A stretch of DNA of 64,000 nt from a virus, in the IMG/VR virus record IMGVR_UViG_3300028800_001035, positions 1-64,000 of that record. One strand, given 5' to 3'. Position 1 is the stretch's first letter. Each line of letters starts with the position of its first letter. Shown piece by piece: positions 15,821-24,760 of this stretch. The notes beneath the pieces were generated by a model that was not told the DNA's origin, ran no database searches, and saw only the letters and a list, made by a program, of their open reading frames with translations. The position numbers and the translations under genes are program-made.

Positions 15821-17203
15821 ATGGTCAACAACATTGTTACCGTCAACGTCTCGCAGACGATCGCGCCGACGCCGAGCACGCTCCAGAAGACCGGGGCGTT
15901 CATTTCCCAGGGGGCGACGACGCTCGGCGCGGGCAAGACCGCGCTGATCACGCAGCTCTCGGACCTAACGTCAATCCTTCAGGGCGCGTTCGCCCTCGCC
16001 TCCCTAACCTGGTCCGGCGGCGTCGTCACGGGGACGACCGCCGCGCCGCACGGCTTCGCGAACGGGCAGCAGATACAGCTGACGATCTCCGGCGCGGTCC
16101 CCTCGGGCTATAACGGGACCTACATCTGCACGATCACGGGCGCGTCGCTCTTCACGTACGCGCACGCGGGAACCCTGACGACCCCGGCCGGAACGCCGGG
16201 CGTCTACACCGAGGAAGACGTCGCCGAGCTCCTCGCGATGGGGACGACCTTCTTCGCGCAGGGCGCGGCGCAGGCCGTCTACGTCCTCGAGCTCGGTCAA
16301 GGCGACGCCGCGACCGGCGTCACCGCGCTCTCGGCGTACATAACGGCGAACCCGAACGCGTTCTATTCCTACCTCGTCCCCCGCAACTGGGCGAGCGAGA
16401 CGACCTACTGGGCCTTCGTCGCGAACTTCGAGAACCCGACCGCGAAGACCTACTTCTTCACGACGATGTCGCTCGCGAACTACACGAACTTCACGCCGCA
16501 GATGAAGTCCGTCTTCGGCCTCGTCGAGGCCCCGGTCATCCCGGTCACGGAGTTCTCGCTCGCGGCGGTCTTCTACCGGACGCTCAACTACGACCCGTCG
16601 ACGACGAACAAGGTCGCGCCGACCGCGTTCGCCTTCCTCTTCGGCGTTACGCCGTACCCTCTCCCGGGTAACAGCGCGCAACTCTCGACGCTCAAGTCCG
16701 CCTTCGTCAACTACGTCGGAACCGGAGCCGAGGGCGGGATCTCGACCGCCGTCCTCTTCTGGGGGACGACGATGGACGGGAACGACTTCACGTACTGGTA
16801 CTCGGTCGACTGGGTCCAGATCAACATCGACCTCGACATCTCGAACGCGATCATCGACGGCTCGAACAACCCGATCAACCCCCTGTACTACAATCAGAAC
16901 GGCATCGACCGGCTCCAGGGGGTAGCCGCGTCGACGATGTCGAGCGGCGTCACGTTCGGCCTCGTCCTCGGGAACGTCGTTCAGACCGCGCTCGACGGCC
17001 CGGCCTTGACCGACGCGCTCGCGCGGAAGCAGTTCGAGGGGCAGACGGTCGTCAACGCCGTCCCGTTCATCCCGTACTCGGAAGAGAACCCGGGCGACTA
17101 CAAGATCGGCAAGTACAGCGGCTTCTCGATCTCGTACACCCCGGCGCGAGGGTTCCTCTCGATCATCTTCAACGTCAACGTTTCCCAATTCGTAGCGGCT
17201 TGA
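15821..17203 (+). CDS. tail sheath protein (DUF3383-like)
   Basis: 460 residues. The N-terminal VNNIVTVNVSQTIAPTPSTL, the AVYVLELGQGDAATGVTALSAY segment, FYSYLVPRNWASETTYWAFV and a C-terminal YTPARGFLSIIFNVNVSQF match the DUF3383 sheath family of contractile phages. Residues about 62-128 are an inserted HG module (GGVVTGTTAAPHGFANGQQI) between strands, probably a surface knob. Next to the tube gene as expected. This protein makes the tail contractile. Confidence 0.85.
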   Translation: MVNNIVTVNVSQTIAPTPSTLQKTGAFISQGATTLGAGKTALITQLSDLTSILQGAFALASLTWSGGVVTGTTAAPHGFANGQQIQLTISGAVPSGYNGTYICTITGASLFTYAHAGTLTTPAGTPGVYTEEDVAELLAMGTTFFAQGAAQAVYVLELGQGDAATGVTALSAYITANPNAFYSYLVPRNWASETTYWAFVANFENPTAKTYFFTTMSLANYTNFTPQMKSVFGLVEAPVIPVTEFSLAAVFYRTLNYDPSTTNKVAPTAFAFLFGVTPYPLPGNSAQLSTLKSAFVNYVGTGAEGGISTAVLFWGTTMDGNDFTYWYSVDWVQINIDLDISNAIIDGSNNPINPLYYNQNGIDRLQGVAASTMSSGVTFGLVLGNVVQTALDGPALTDALARKQFEGQTVVNAVPFIPYSEENPGDYKIGKYSGFSISYTPARGFLSIIFNVNVSQFVAA

Positions 17204-17211
17204 GGTAAAAG

Positions 17212-17652
17212 ATGGCCAACCCCCAAGTCCCCCAGGGCTCACTCAACCGGCTGCGGGCCTCGATCGTCATCCCGCAGTTCCCGCAACTCAACGTCACGGC
17301 CGCGTTCCTCGGAGAAGAGGCGATCCGCCTCGCCTTCGAGGGCGACTCGACGACGTTCATCAACACGCTGACCGGCGCGGTCACGTCGCCGGAGCCGTAC
17401 ATCGCCGCGTCGCTGACGATCTCGCTCCTCAAGACGCAGAACCTCGCGAACGCCTACAAGGCGCAGATGGAGCAGAGCGCGCTCCTCGGCGACCTGACCG
17501 TCCGCCCGGACTCCGCGATCCTCAACCCCTACCTCCTCGAGAACTGCGCGATCGAGAACGTCCAGGAGCTCAACTTCTCCGGACGGGACGCAGCCTACCG
17601 CGTCATGATCAAGGGCTTCTATATCGTCAACAACGTCCTCTGGAACGGGTGA
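17212..17652 (+). CDS. tail tube protein (DUF3277-like)
   Basis: 146 residues directly after the sheath. GSLNRLRASIVIPQFPQLNV, FEGDSTTFINTLTGAVTSPEPY, TISLLKTQNLANAYKAQMEQ and YRVMIKGFYIVNNVLW fit small tube proteins of contractile phages. It would stack in hexamers to form the inner tube. Confidence 0.8.
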   Translation: MANPQVPQGSLNRLRASIVIPQFPQLNVTAAFLGEEAIRLAFEGDSTTFINTLTGAVTSPEPYIAASLTISLLKTQNLANAYKAQMEQSALLGDLTVRPDSAILNPYLLENCAIENVQELNFSGRDAAYRVMIKGFYIVNNVLWNG

Positions 17653-17687
17653 TCCGCGCCTAGGGCACATCCCGAAGGGCAAATCGG

Positions 17688-18236
17688 ATGCGCATCGACA
17701 AGAAACTGAACCTCGTAATACCCGTCGAGTACGACGACCGGACGCTCTACGTCCACTCCGCCCCGATCTCGAGCGAGGCTTTCGAGGCGAACTATATGAT
17801 CCTCGCGAAGACGTTCTCGAAAATCTACACGGCGGGCCTCAACTGGCAGATCGGTCCCCGGATCGCCGCCCTCGCCCTCAAGGAGGTCGCGGAGGAAGAC
17901 GGGAACTGGGACGCCGTTCAGGCCTCTCTCGTCAACGACATCGAGCGCCTGACGAACGTCGCCGTCCCCGGCGCGAACGGATGGGAGGTCATTCCCTACG
18001 TCGAGGCGCGGTCGAAGGGTATCATCGACGCCGACGACGCGCGGGAGGTCGAGAACGCGATAACTTTTTTTATTGTAGACTACGCGATCCACGGCCGCCG
18101 GGACGGGGAGAAAGTCATCAAGGAGGCGGCGAGGCTCTGGGGCGGGCAGACTACGTCGTCGAACTGTACGGAGTTCGCCGCTTCCTTGCCGACGTCGACC
18201 GGGGCCGCGAGTTCTGGCGAGAAGGCGGCGTCGTAG
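17688..18236 (+). CDS. tail assembly chaperone, short form
   Basis: 182 residues, preceded by GAAGGGCAA. Helical core (FEANYMILAKTFSKIYTAGL, LALKEVAEEDGNWDAVQASL) with a Ser/Thr/Ala-rich C-terminus (SLPTSTGAASSGEKAAS). It occupies the slot between tube and tape measure where tail chaperones lie; these bind and fold the tape measure. A slippery heptamer at codons 127-128 allows a longer -1 frame product. Confidence 0.75.
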   Translation: MRIDKKLNLVIPVEYDDRTLYVHSAPISSEAFEANYMILAKTFSKIYTAGLNWQIGPRIAALALKEVAEEDGNWDAVQASLVNDIERLTNVAVPGANGWEVIPYVEARSKGIIDADDAREVENAITFFIVDYAIHGRRDGEKVIKEAARLWGGQTTSSNCTEFAASLPTSTGAASSGEKAAS

Positions 18237-18373
18237 GCGACGTTCTCGACTGGGCGTCCGGCGAGGGCTCCGACGAGTTCTTCTCCCGCGACGGCGAAGA
18301 GCAATTCGACGCCTCCCGCTTCCGCAACCGTCACGTCGTCAACGCGATCCTCTCGCTCAAGAAGGGCAAGTGA
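17688..18373 (+). CDS. tail assembly chaperone, -1 frameshift form (about 228 aa)
   Basis: Reading shifts back one base at 18065-18071, so codons 1-128 of the short form continue in frame from 18071 to TGA 18371-18373. The -1 frame has no ATG, GTG or TTG after the slip, so it needs the shift for expression. Downstream it reads GRADYVVELYGVRRFLADVD and FDASRFRNRHVVNAILSLKK, a coding-like sequence, and its TGA abuts the tape measure ATG. This mirrors lambda G/GT. The junction is inferred; the first 20 residues after the slip look low-complexity. Confidence 0.65.
18065..18071 (+). promoter_or_regulatory. slippery heptamer for -1 frameshift
   Basis: T TTT TTT with codon boundaries exactly in the X-XXY-YYZ register (zero-frame codons 18066-18068 and 18069-18071 both TTT). 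It is a rare AT-rich run (AACTTTTTTTATTGTAG) in a GC-rich gene, which argues for selection. A stimulating downstream stem was not worked out. Confidence 0.7.
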
Positions 18374-20152
18374 ATGGCCGTCAAGAGCGTTATAGAAGTC
18401 GAGGTCGACGACGGCGCGTTCAAGACGTTCAAGGCGCTCTTCGACAAATTCAAGGAGCAGGCCGCCGAGATCCCGGAGGTCTGGGCTCAAGTCGGCAAGG
18501 AGACCAAGGGCTCCGCCGGTAACTTCGCCGATATGACCGCCGCGCTTATGGCGCAGGCGCATTTGATGGACGCGCTCGAGAAGAAGCGCCGGGCCGCCGA
18601 CCGGGCCGTCGACAAGGAAACGACGAGCTGGAAGCGCATCTCGACCTACTCGAAAGAGGTCGCGGGCAACATCGGCAAGGCGACGGTCGCGCTTCTCAAG
18701 TGGGGAGCCTTGACCGGCGTCGTCTCCGGCCTCCTAGGCGGGGGCGGCCTCTACGGGATAGACCGCCTAGCCCTCGGCGTCGGGGCCGGTAGGCGCTCGT
18801 CCCTGGGACTAGGGATCGGCTACGGCGAGCAGAAGTCCTTCGAGACCAACTTCGGCCGGATCGTCGACCCGAACTCCTTCCTTTCCGGGGTCAACGAATC
18901 CCTTCACGACGTTACCAAGCGCTGGATGCTCCAGGCGGCGGGCGTCAAGGCTTCGACGATCGCGGGCGGCGACACCGGGGCGGTCGGGGTCGAACTCCTC
19001 AACTCCGTCAAGACCCTCGTCGACCGGACCCCGGCGAACCAGCTTCAGCAGCTCTCGGATTCCCGGGGGCTCGGTCAGTTTTATTCCCTCCAGGACCTCG
19101 TCCGGCTCAAAGCCACCTCTCGCGAGGAGCTCGCGACGCAGGGCGCAGCGTTCCGACGCGACGCGGGCTCGTTCGGTCTCGACGACCGGACGCAGCGCCG
19201 CTTTCAGGACTTCGCGACCCAGCTCTCCCGGGCCGGTCGCAAGATCGAGACGGTCTTCGTCGAAGGCCTCTCCCCCCTGGTCCCGTCCCTCTCCAAATTG
19301 TCAGAATCCGTCGCCGACGCGCTCGGCTCGTTCCTCAAGAGCATCAAGCCGTCCGACGTCGACGCGATCGGAAAAGACATAACCGACTTCGCGAAGTACC
19401 TCGGCTCGCCCGAGTTCAAGAAGAACCTTCACGACTTCGGCGCGGACGTCGGAAGCCTCGCGCACGCGATCGCCGACGCGCTCCACGCGCTCGGCAAGCA
19501 CTCCGTCCAGGACGCCGCGTTCGGCGCGGCGGCGGGTTTCGTCGTAGGCGGCGTACCCGGCGCGGTCGTTGGCGGCCTCGTTGGCGGCGCAGTCGGCGCT
19601 GGTCGCGATGGCGTAACGGTCTCGCACGTCGAAGGCGGCAAGACGATCGTCGATAGACCCGACCTCGTCGGGAAGGGCTTCGTCGACGACGGCAAGTTTC
19701 ACGTCCTTCATCCCGAGACCTGGGGTCGCGGCTGGACCCGGCCGAACGATACCAACCCCGGCAACATCGAGAAACTCGACGGGACGGGCTATCGGACTTT
19801 CGCCAATCCTGGTGAGGGCGTTCGCGCGGTCGCGGATCAGCTCAAGCGGTACGAATACTCGAACAAGTGGGGGCACCTCGATACGATCGCGAAGATCATC
19901 GCGACCTACGCTCCCGCCAAGGCCGGAAACAACGTCGGCGCGTACATCAAGGACGTCGTCGGGCAGACGGGGTACAAGGCCGATCAGCATCTAGAACTTT
20001 CCGACAATAGGGTCCTCGCGAAGCTGACGTCGGCGATCCTCCGCCACGAGAACATCAAGAAAAATTCGGGCTACACGCCGGAGAAGACCTTGCAGATCAT
20101 CAACAATACGGGCGGCAACGCGATGGTCGTCGCCTCGCAGGCCGCTAGGTGA
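18374..20152 (+). CDS. tail tape measure protein with muramidase-like C-terminal domain
   Basis: 592 residues starting right after the frameshift product. Residues 1-110 are helical; about 110-145 form a glycine-rich hydrophobic segment (TGVVSGLLGGGGLYG), and another lies near 375-415 (AAGFVVGGVPGAVVGGLVGG). Residues about 455-560 match a lysozyme-like domain of phage structural muramidases: NPGNI, YRTFANPGEGVRAVADQL, then AKIIATYAPAKAGNNVGAYI. This part could cut peptidoglycan when the tail pierces the wall. It is short for a tape measure, suggesting a short tail if length scales as usual. Confidence 0.75.
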   Translation: MAVKSVIEVEVDDGAFKTFKALFDKFKEQAAEIPEVWAQVGKETKGSAGNFADMTAALMAQAHLMDALEKKRRAADRAVDKETTSWKRISTYSKEVAGNIGKATVALLKWGALTGVVSGLLGGGGLYGIDRLALGVGAGRRSSLGLGIGYGEQKSFETNFGRIVDPNSFLSGVNESLHDVTKRWMLQAAGVKASTIAGGDTGAVGVELLNSVKTLVDRTPANQLQQLSDSRGLGQFYSLQDLVRLKATSREELATQGAAFRRDAGSFGLDDRTQRRFQDFATQLSRAGRKIETVFVEGLSPLVPSLSKLSESVADALGSFLKSIKPSDVDAIGKDITDFAKYLGSPEFKKNLHDFGADVGSLAHAIADALHALGKHSVQDAAFGAAAGFVVGGVPGAVVGGLVGGAVGAGRDGVTVSHVEGGKTIVDRPDLVGKGFVDDGKFHVLHPETWGRGWTRPNDTNPGNIEKLDGTGYRTFANPGEGVRAVADQLKRYEYSNKWGHLDTIAKIIATYAPAKAGNNVGAYIKDVVGQTGYKADQHLELSDNRVLAKLTSAILRHENIKKNSGYTPEKTLQIINNTGGNAMVVASQAAR

Positions 20153-20820
20153 GCGGCGCGGGCCGTGCCCAGTTCGACCTCTCCTTCCAGATCAGCCCGA
20201 TCATCTTGGTCGGGGGGATCGCGGCGGGACAGACCGGCGGAATGTCAATCTCCGATCTCCTCGGGGAATCGGACTCGGACGAGCCGTTCGCCAAGTTCAT
20301 ACCGCTCAACGGCGGGACGATCATCGACCAGGCGGTCGCGACCTTCCCGTTCGCGAACCAAACGGTCGCAGCCAACGCGGTCATAGCAAACCCGAACGTC
20401 GTCTCCCTCAAGATGATCGTTCCGGCGGTGGACGGCTTCAGCTACGGGCAGAAACTGCAAGTCATAACGGCGCTACAATCCTCGCTCGCGAAGCACAACG
20501 CGCAGGGTGGAACCTACACCGTCGCGACGCCCTCCTTCTACTACGACAACTGCCTCTTGACCGCCCTCCGCGACATCTCCGGCGGCGAGTCGAAGCAGGC
20601 GCAGATCGAGTGGCAATTCGACTTCTTCCAGCCGCTGATCACGCTCGCGGCCGCAGCCGCCGCGCAGAGCACGCTTATGAGCAAGGTTTCCAACGCGACG
20701 CCGGTCGACGGCGATCCGCCCGCGTGGTCCGGCCTCTCGACGACCTCCGGCTCGCCGCCGGGCGTCGGATCGACCGGATCGACCCCGTCCGCCGCGCCGC
20801 CCGTCGGGAGCCCGCCGTGA
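20149..20820 (+). CDS. baseplate or tail-tip structural protein (223 aa)
   Basis: GTG 20149 overlaps the tape measure stop. It has ISPIILVGGIAAGQTGGMSI near the start, LNGGTIIDQAVATFPFANQT, and QIEWQFDFFQPLITL, then a Pro/Ser/Gly-rich tail. It lies where contractile phages encode tube-baseplate connectors. No firm family. Confidence 0.55.
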   Translation: MSGAGRAQFDLSFQISPIILVGGIAAGQTGGMSISDLLGESDSDEPFAKFIPLNGGTIIDQAVATFPFANQTVAANAVIANPNVVSLKMIVPAVDGFSYGQKLQVITALQSSLAKHNAQGGTYTVATPSFYYDNCLLTALRDISGGESKQAQIEWQFDFFQPLITLAAAAAAQSTLMSKVSNATPVDGDPPAWSGLSTTSGSPPGVGSTGSTPSAAPPVGSPP

Positions 20821-21305
20821 CGACGTATTTCGAGTTCGCGCCGACCAACACGGCGGCGTTTCAATTTCAACCGACGTTCGACGGCGTGGTCTACAACGTC
20901 GCCGTCCCATGGCTCCTCTTCGGCCGCCGCTACTACGTCGCCTGCTACGCGCTCGACGGGACCCTCCAGTTCCTCTTGCCGCTGATCGGCTCGCCGACGG
21001 GGTTCGAGATACAGGCGATCGAGTGGGAGCGCGGCAACGCGATCGTCACGACGGTCGAACCGCACGGCTTCAAGATCGGATCGACGACCGAGGTGACGAT
21101 CTCCGGCGTCGCCCCGGCCGCGTACGACGGCAAATTCAAGGCCCTCGCGGTCGACCCCGTCACCCTCTCCTACCCCCTGGCCGCCAACCCCGGCCAGGCG
21201 ACGGCGCTCGGAAGCGCGAACCGCGATATAAGCATGACGGCGGGGTACTTCAATTCGACCCTCGTCTATCGTGCCGCGAACAAGACCTTCGAGGTCTCGC
21301 CCTAG
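20817..21305 (+). CDS. baseplate plug-like protein (DUF6983-like) with HG module
   Basis: 162 residues, GTG overlapping the previous stop. The host domain has FQPTFDGVVYNVAVPWLLFG, RRYYVACYALDGTLQFLLPL, then TAGYFNSTLVYRAANKTFEV at the end, the split pattern of small DUF6983-type baseplate proteins. Residues about 65-135 are an inserted module (AIVTTVEPHGFKIGSTTEVT, SGVAPAAYDGKF) of the HG type shared with the sheath. Family call tentative. Confidence 0.6.
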   Translation: MTTYFEFAPTNTAAFQFQPTFDGVVYNVAVPWLLFGRRYYVACYALDGTLQFLLPLIGSPTGFEIQAIEWERGNAIVTTVEPHGFKIGSTTEVTISGVAPAAYDGKFKALAVDPVTLSYPLAANPGQATALGSANRDISMTAGYFNSTLVYRAANKTFEVSP

Positions 21306-22297
21306 TGCGGTATTACAAGATCGTTCTCAAGAACGCGACGAGCGGCGAAGTCATCCGGCCCGCCTCGATGACGAACCTCGACGCCGATTCGAGCTACGCG
21401 AGCTACGCGGGCGGCGCGACCCTTCCGGGCGCGCTCAACGTCGAGCTCGACCTCCCGGTCTCGTCCTTCGCAACGCCAGCCGGAGCGGCCTACGTTAAGA
21501 TCTGGGGCGTCTCCCTCGCGGAGATCGCCCAGTCGAACGACCTCGCCGGTTGCAAGATCGAAGTCTACGGCGGAATGCAGAAAGGCCTTCCGCTCGCCAA
21601 GCCAGCGCAGGCGGGGCTCTTGGTTCAGGGGGTGGTTTCGCAGGCCTTCGGCAACTGGGTCGGGACCGAGATGTCCCTCGACCTGATCGTCGTAGCCGAC
21701 GCCGGGACGAGCGAAGCGCCGAAGAACATCGTCCTCGACTGGAAGAAAGGCGCGACCCTCTCGGACGCGCTTTCCTCGACCTTGACGAACGCGTTCCCGG
21801 GATCGACGGCGAAGATCAACATCGACCCCGGCCTCGTCGCGACGCAGGATCAGCAGGGGTTCTACGCGACGATGACGCAGCTAAACTCCTACCTCGTCTC
21901 GGCGAGCAAGGGGATTATAAAGCGCGACGGCTACATCGGGGTTCAAGTCGCGCAGCTCGGCAACGCCTTCAACGTCTACGACGGGACGACGAAGTCGACG
22001 CCGAAGGAGATCGCGTTCGAGGACCTACTCGGGCAGCCGACGTGGATCGGACCTAGCGTCGTTCAATTCAAGACGGTTATGCGGGCGGACGTCGTCCTCG
22101 ACGACTACGTCAAGCTCCCCGCGCCTCAGGTCTCCGCGACGGCGGCGGGAACGCCGCCGTTCGGGAGCGGGATCAAGCAGAAGAGCGCGTTCCAGGGTTC
22201 GTTTCAGATCATAGACGTGCATAGCTACGGAAGCTTCCGGCAGCCCGACGCCTACGCTTGGAATACGACGTTCAACGCGGTCCCGGAGCTGCAATGA
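21305..22297 (+). CDS. baseplate hub protein (putative)
   Basis: 330 residues, GTG start. LPGALNVELDLPVSSFATPA, VKIWGVSLAEIAQSNDLAGC, then GCKIEVYGGMQKGLP and a later IDVHSYGSFRQPDAYAWNTTF fit hub proteins of the gp44/gp27 type that sit on the tube and carry the spike. The following gene encodes the spike, as expected. Its stop overlaps the spike ATG. Confidence 0.65.
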   Translation: MRYYKIVLKNATSGEVIRPASMTNLDADSSYASYAGGATLPGALNVELDLPVSSFATPAGAAYVKIWGVSLAEIAQSNDLAGCKIEVYGGMQKGLPLAKPAQAGLLVQGVVSQAFGNWVGTEMSLDLIVVADAGTSEAPKNIVLDWKKGATLSDALSSTLTNAFPGSTAKINIDPGLVATQDQQGFYATMTQLNSYLVSASKGIIKRDGYIGVQVAQLGNAFNVYDGTTKSTPKEIAFEDLLGQPTWIGPSVVQFKTVMRADVVLDDYVKLPAPQVSATAAGTPPFGSGIKQKSAFQGSFQIIDVHSYGSFRQPDAYAWNTTFNAVPELQ

Positions 22298-22989
22298 GCT
22301 TCAACGCGCAGAAGACGCCGGGCGGGAAGAGCCTCAACGAGCTGACCCGGATGCGGACCGGCGACGCGCGGCAGGTCGTCGGGCAGCGCCTGCCGTGCTC
22401 CGTTACCGCCGTCGACGGCGCGATGGTCACCGTCAAGTTCGAGATCGCGACGGAGGACTTTACGCTCCCGAGCGTGACGGTCCCGATCGCCAACTCGATA
22501 TACGTCCGCGAGCCGACGCAGGTCAGCGACAAGGGCTATGTTCAGGCCGCCGACGCGCGCCTCGGCGGCGTCGCCGGGCTCTTCGAAGGCTCGGCCGACC
22601 TCTCGACGCCTTCGAACCTCGGCGCACTCGTCTTCGTCCCAATCGGCAACGCAACTTGGGAACCTGTCCCCGACCCCGACAAGCTGACGCTCCAGGGGCC
22701 GAAGGGCTTCTACCTCCGCGACCTCCCGGAGTCCGGCGGCGACGAGACCTTCTCAATCGTCGGCGACAAGGACTCTGGGACGATCACGATAAAGGTCGGA
22801 AACGACGTCTCGGCCGTTCTCAGCGCGACGGAGATTCTCTTCAAGGTCAAGACGAACGCAACAATCAAGATGATAGACGGCGAGATCGACATCGACGCGA
22901 CGACGGTCAAGATCAACGGGCACGATTTCAATACGCACGAGCACTCGGGGGTTCAGACCGGAGGCGGAAACACGGGAGGCGTCGTTTGA
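22294..22989 (+). CDS. baseplate spike protein (gp138 / gpV-like)
   Basis: 231 residues. Residues about 25-140 look like an OB-fold region (LPCSVTAVDGAMVTVKFEIA, VREPTQVSDKGYVQAAD). Residues about 150-215 form a regular beta-helix repeat (GTITIKVGNDVSAVLSATEI, IKMIDGEIDIDATTVKINGH). The end DFNTHEHSGVQTGGGNTGG has H-x-H, the pattern that binds metal at spike tips. It would puncture the outer membrane. Confidence 0.8.
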   Translation: MSFNAQKTPGGKSLNELTRMRTGDARQVVGQRLPCSVTAVDGAMVTVKFEIATEDFTLPSVTVPIANSIYVREPTQVSDKGYVQAADARLGGVAGLFEGSADLSTPSNLGALVFVPIGNATWEPVPDPDKLTLQGPKGFYLRDLPESGGDETFSIVGDKDSGTITIKVGNDVSAVLSATEILFKVKTNATIKMIDGEIDIDATTVKINGHDFNTHEHSGVQTGGGNTGGVV

Positions 22990-23333
22990 GGACTTACGGA
23001 CGCGCCGTCGACCCGAACACCGGCAAGTTCGGCTGGATGATTGTCGAGACGGCGGCGGACGGGTCGAACGACTACGTCTACCTGACGACGCTCTGCCAGG
23101 TCCTCCTTCTCAACCTCAACGAGTCGCCGTTCTTCGCCAACTATGGTATCCCGGCGCACCAATCCGTCGCGCAGCAGATCGCGCCCGACTTCTACGTCGC
23201 CGCGACGCAGCGGCAATTCGCGGGCTTCTTCGCGAGCCTCGTCATCAACAAGATCAAGGCGATCCCGCCGACCTATGCGGTCCGGGTCATCACCAACCAG
23301 GGCGTTAAGATGGAAGCGACGGTGGCAATTTGA
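22986..23333 (+). CDS. baseplate wedge protein, gp25-like
   Basis: 115 residues, TTG overlapping the spike stop. YLTTLCQVLLLNLNESPFFA, NYGIPAHQSVAQQIAPDFYV and a C-terminal VRVITNQGVKMEATVAI match the short gp25/W-type wedge proteins that start sheath assembly. Located between spike and J-like genes as in many contractile phages. Confidence 0.7.
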   Translation: MRTYGRAVDPNTGKFGWMIVETAADGSNDYVYLTTLCQVLLLNLNESPFFANYGIPAHQSVAQQIAPDFYVAATQRQFAGFFASLVINKIKAIPPTYAVRVITNQGVKMEATVAI

Positions 23334-24760
23334 GCACGGGACTGCCGCTCGTCATGACCGCCGCCGGTCCGCAGCCGACCGCGCCCGCGACGCTCCGCGC
23401 GGAACTCCTCGCGTCGGTCGCGGCGACCAACCCGGGCTACACGGCGAACCTGCCCGCCTCGCTGATCGAGGACGTCGCGAGCACGGACGTCGGCGCGCTC
23501 GTAATCGCCGACACGGCCCGCGTCGAAACCGTCAACTCCCTGACGCCCTACGGCGCGAACCCCTTCCTGCTCAACCAGCTCGGGCAGGTCTACGGCGTCC
23601 CGATCGGCGAGCCGACGAGTACGTCGGTCTTCCTCGTCTTCTCCGGCCCGGCGGGCTTCGTCATCGGGAAGGGCTTCCTCGTCTCGGACGGGACGCACCA
23701 GTACGCGGCGGCCGACGGCGGCGTCATCGACGGAACGCTTCAGTCGACCCCCCTGTTCTTCGTCGCGACCTCGCAGGGATCTTGGCCGGTCCCGGCCAAC
23801 TCCGTGACGACGTTGATCACGTCGATCCCGACTTCGGTTAGCACCATTACCGCGACGAACCCACTCCCGGGCGTTCCCGGCATCGCGACCGGCGAGACCG
23901 AGGAGTCCTACCGGGCGCGCGTCCTTCAGGCCGGGCTCGCGGCGAGCCAGGGGATGACGCGCTACCTCAAGACGCTCCTCGGGCAAGTCTCGGGAACGCA
24001 GACGCGCTTGATCTCGGTGCGGCAAATCGTCGGCGCGGGATGGGAAGTCATCTGCGGCGGCGGCGATCCCTACGAGGTCGCGTTCGCGATCTTCCAGGCG
24101 CTCTTCGACATCAACACGCTCGTCGGCTCGACGATAAAGATCACCGGGATTACGAACGCGACGCTCGGCGTCGTCACGACGGACCTCAACCACGGGCTCG
24201 TGACGGGGCAGAACAACGTTCACATCGCCGGGGTCGTCGGAATGACCGGCGCGAACGGAGGCCCGTATACCGTAACCGTTCTGACAGAGAAGACTTTCAC
24301 GTTCGGGGTCAACACGAGCGGCTTCGGGGCCTACGTCTCCGGCGGCGTCGTTACGCCGAACGCGCGGAACGTCGTCGTCGACGTTGACGATTATCCCGAT
24401 ACGTATGCGATCCCGTTCGTCAACCCGCCGCAGCAGTCCGTGACGATGAACGTTACGTGGAACACCAACGCGACAAACTTCGTTAGCGCGGCGGCGGTCG
24501 CGCAGCTCGCGATCCCGGCGCTGACGGACTACGTCAACTCGATCGGCGTCGGCCAGCCGATCAACCTCCTCGAGATGACGACGATCTTTCAGGCGGCGAT
24601 AACGCCGGTTTTGATTCCGGACCTCCTCGTCCGCCTCGTCTTCTCCGTCAACATCAACGGCGTGACGACCGCTCCCCCGGCTGGCGAGAGCGTCATCAAC
24701 GGCGACCCGGAGTCCTATTTCTTCGCCGCGCAGTCCGGAATAGTGGTCGTTCAGGGATGA
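23330..24760 (+). CDS. baseplate J-like protein with HG module insertion
   Basis: 476 residues, TTG start. ATNPGYTANLPASLIEDVAS, FLLNQLGQVYGVPIGEPTST, NPLPGVPGIATGETEESYRA-type segments and the long hydrophobic C-terminus are typical of J-like wedge proteins. Residues about 276-343 are an insertion (LNHGLVTGQNNVHIAGVVGM, FTFGVNTSGFGAYVSGG), the longest match to the FCCH-like HG module in this window. The insertion is likely a surface-exposed beta knob. Confidence 0.78.
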   Translation: MSTGLPLVMTAAGPQPTAPATLRAELLASVAATNPGYTANLPASLIEDVASTDVGALVIADTARVETVNSLTPYGANPFLLNQLGQVYGVPIGEPTSTSVFLVFSGPAGFVIGKGFLVSDGTHQYAAADGGVIDGTLQSTPLFFVATSQGSWPVPANSVTTLITSIPTSVSTITATNPLPGVPGIATGETEESYRARVLQAGLAASQGMTRYLKTLLGQVSGTQTRLISVRQIVGAGWEVICGGGDPYEVAFAIFQALFDINTLVGSTIKITGITNATLGVVTTDLNHGLVTGQNNVHIAGVVGMTGANGGPYTVTVLTEKTFTFGVNTSGFGAYVSGGVVTPNARNVVVDVDDYPDTYAIPFVNPPQQSVTMNVTWNTNATNFVSAAAVAQLAIPALTDYVNSIGVGQPINLLEMTTIFQAAITPVLIPDLLVRLVFSVNINGVTTAPPAGESVINGDPESYFFAAQSGIVVVQG

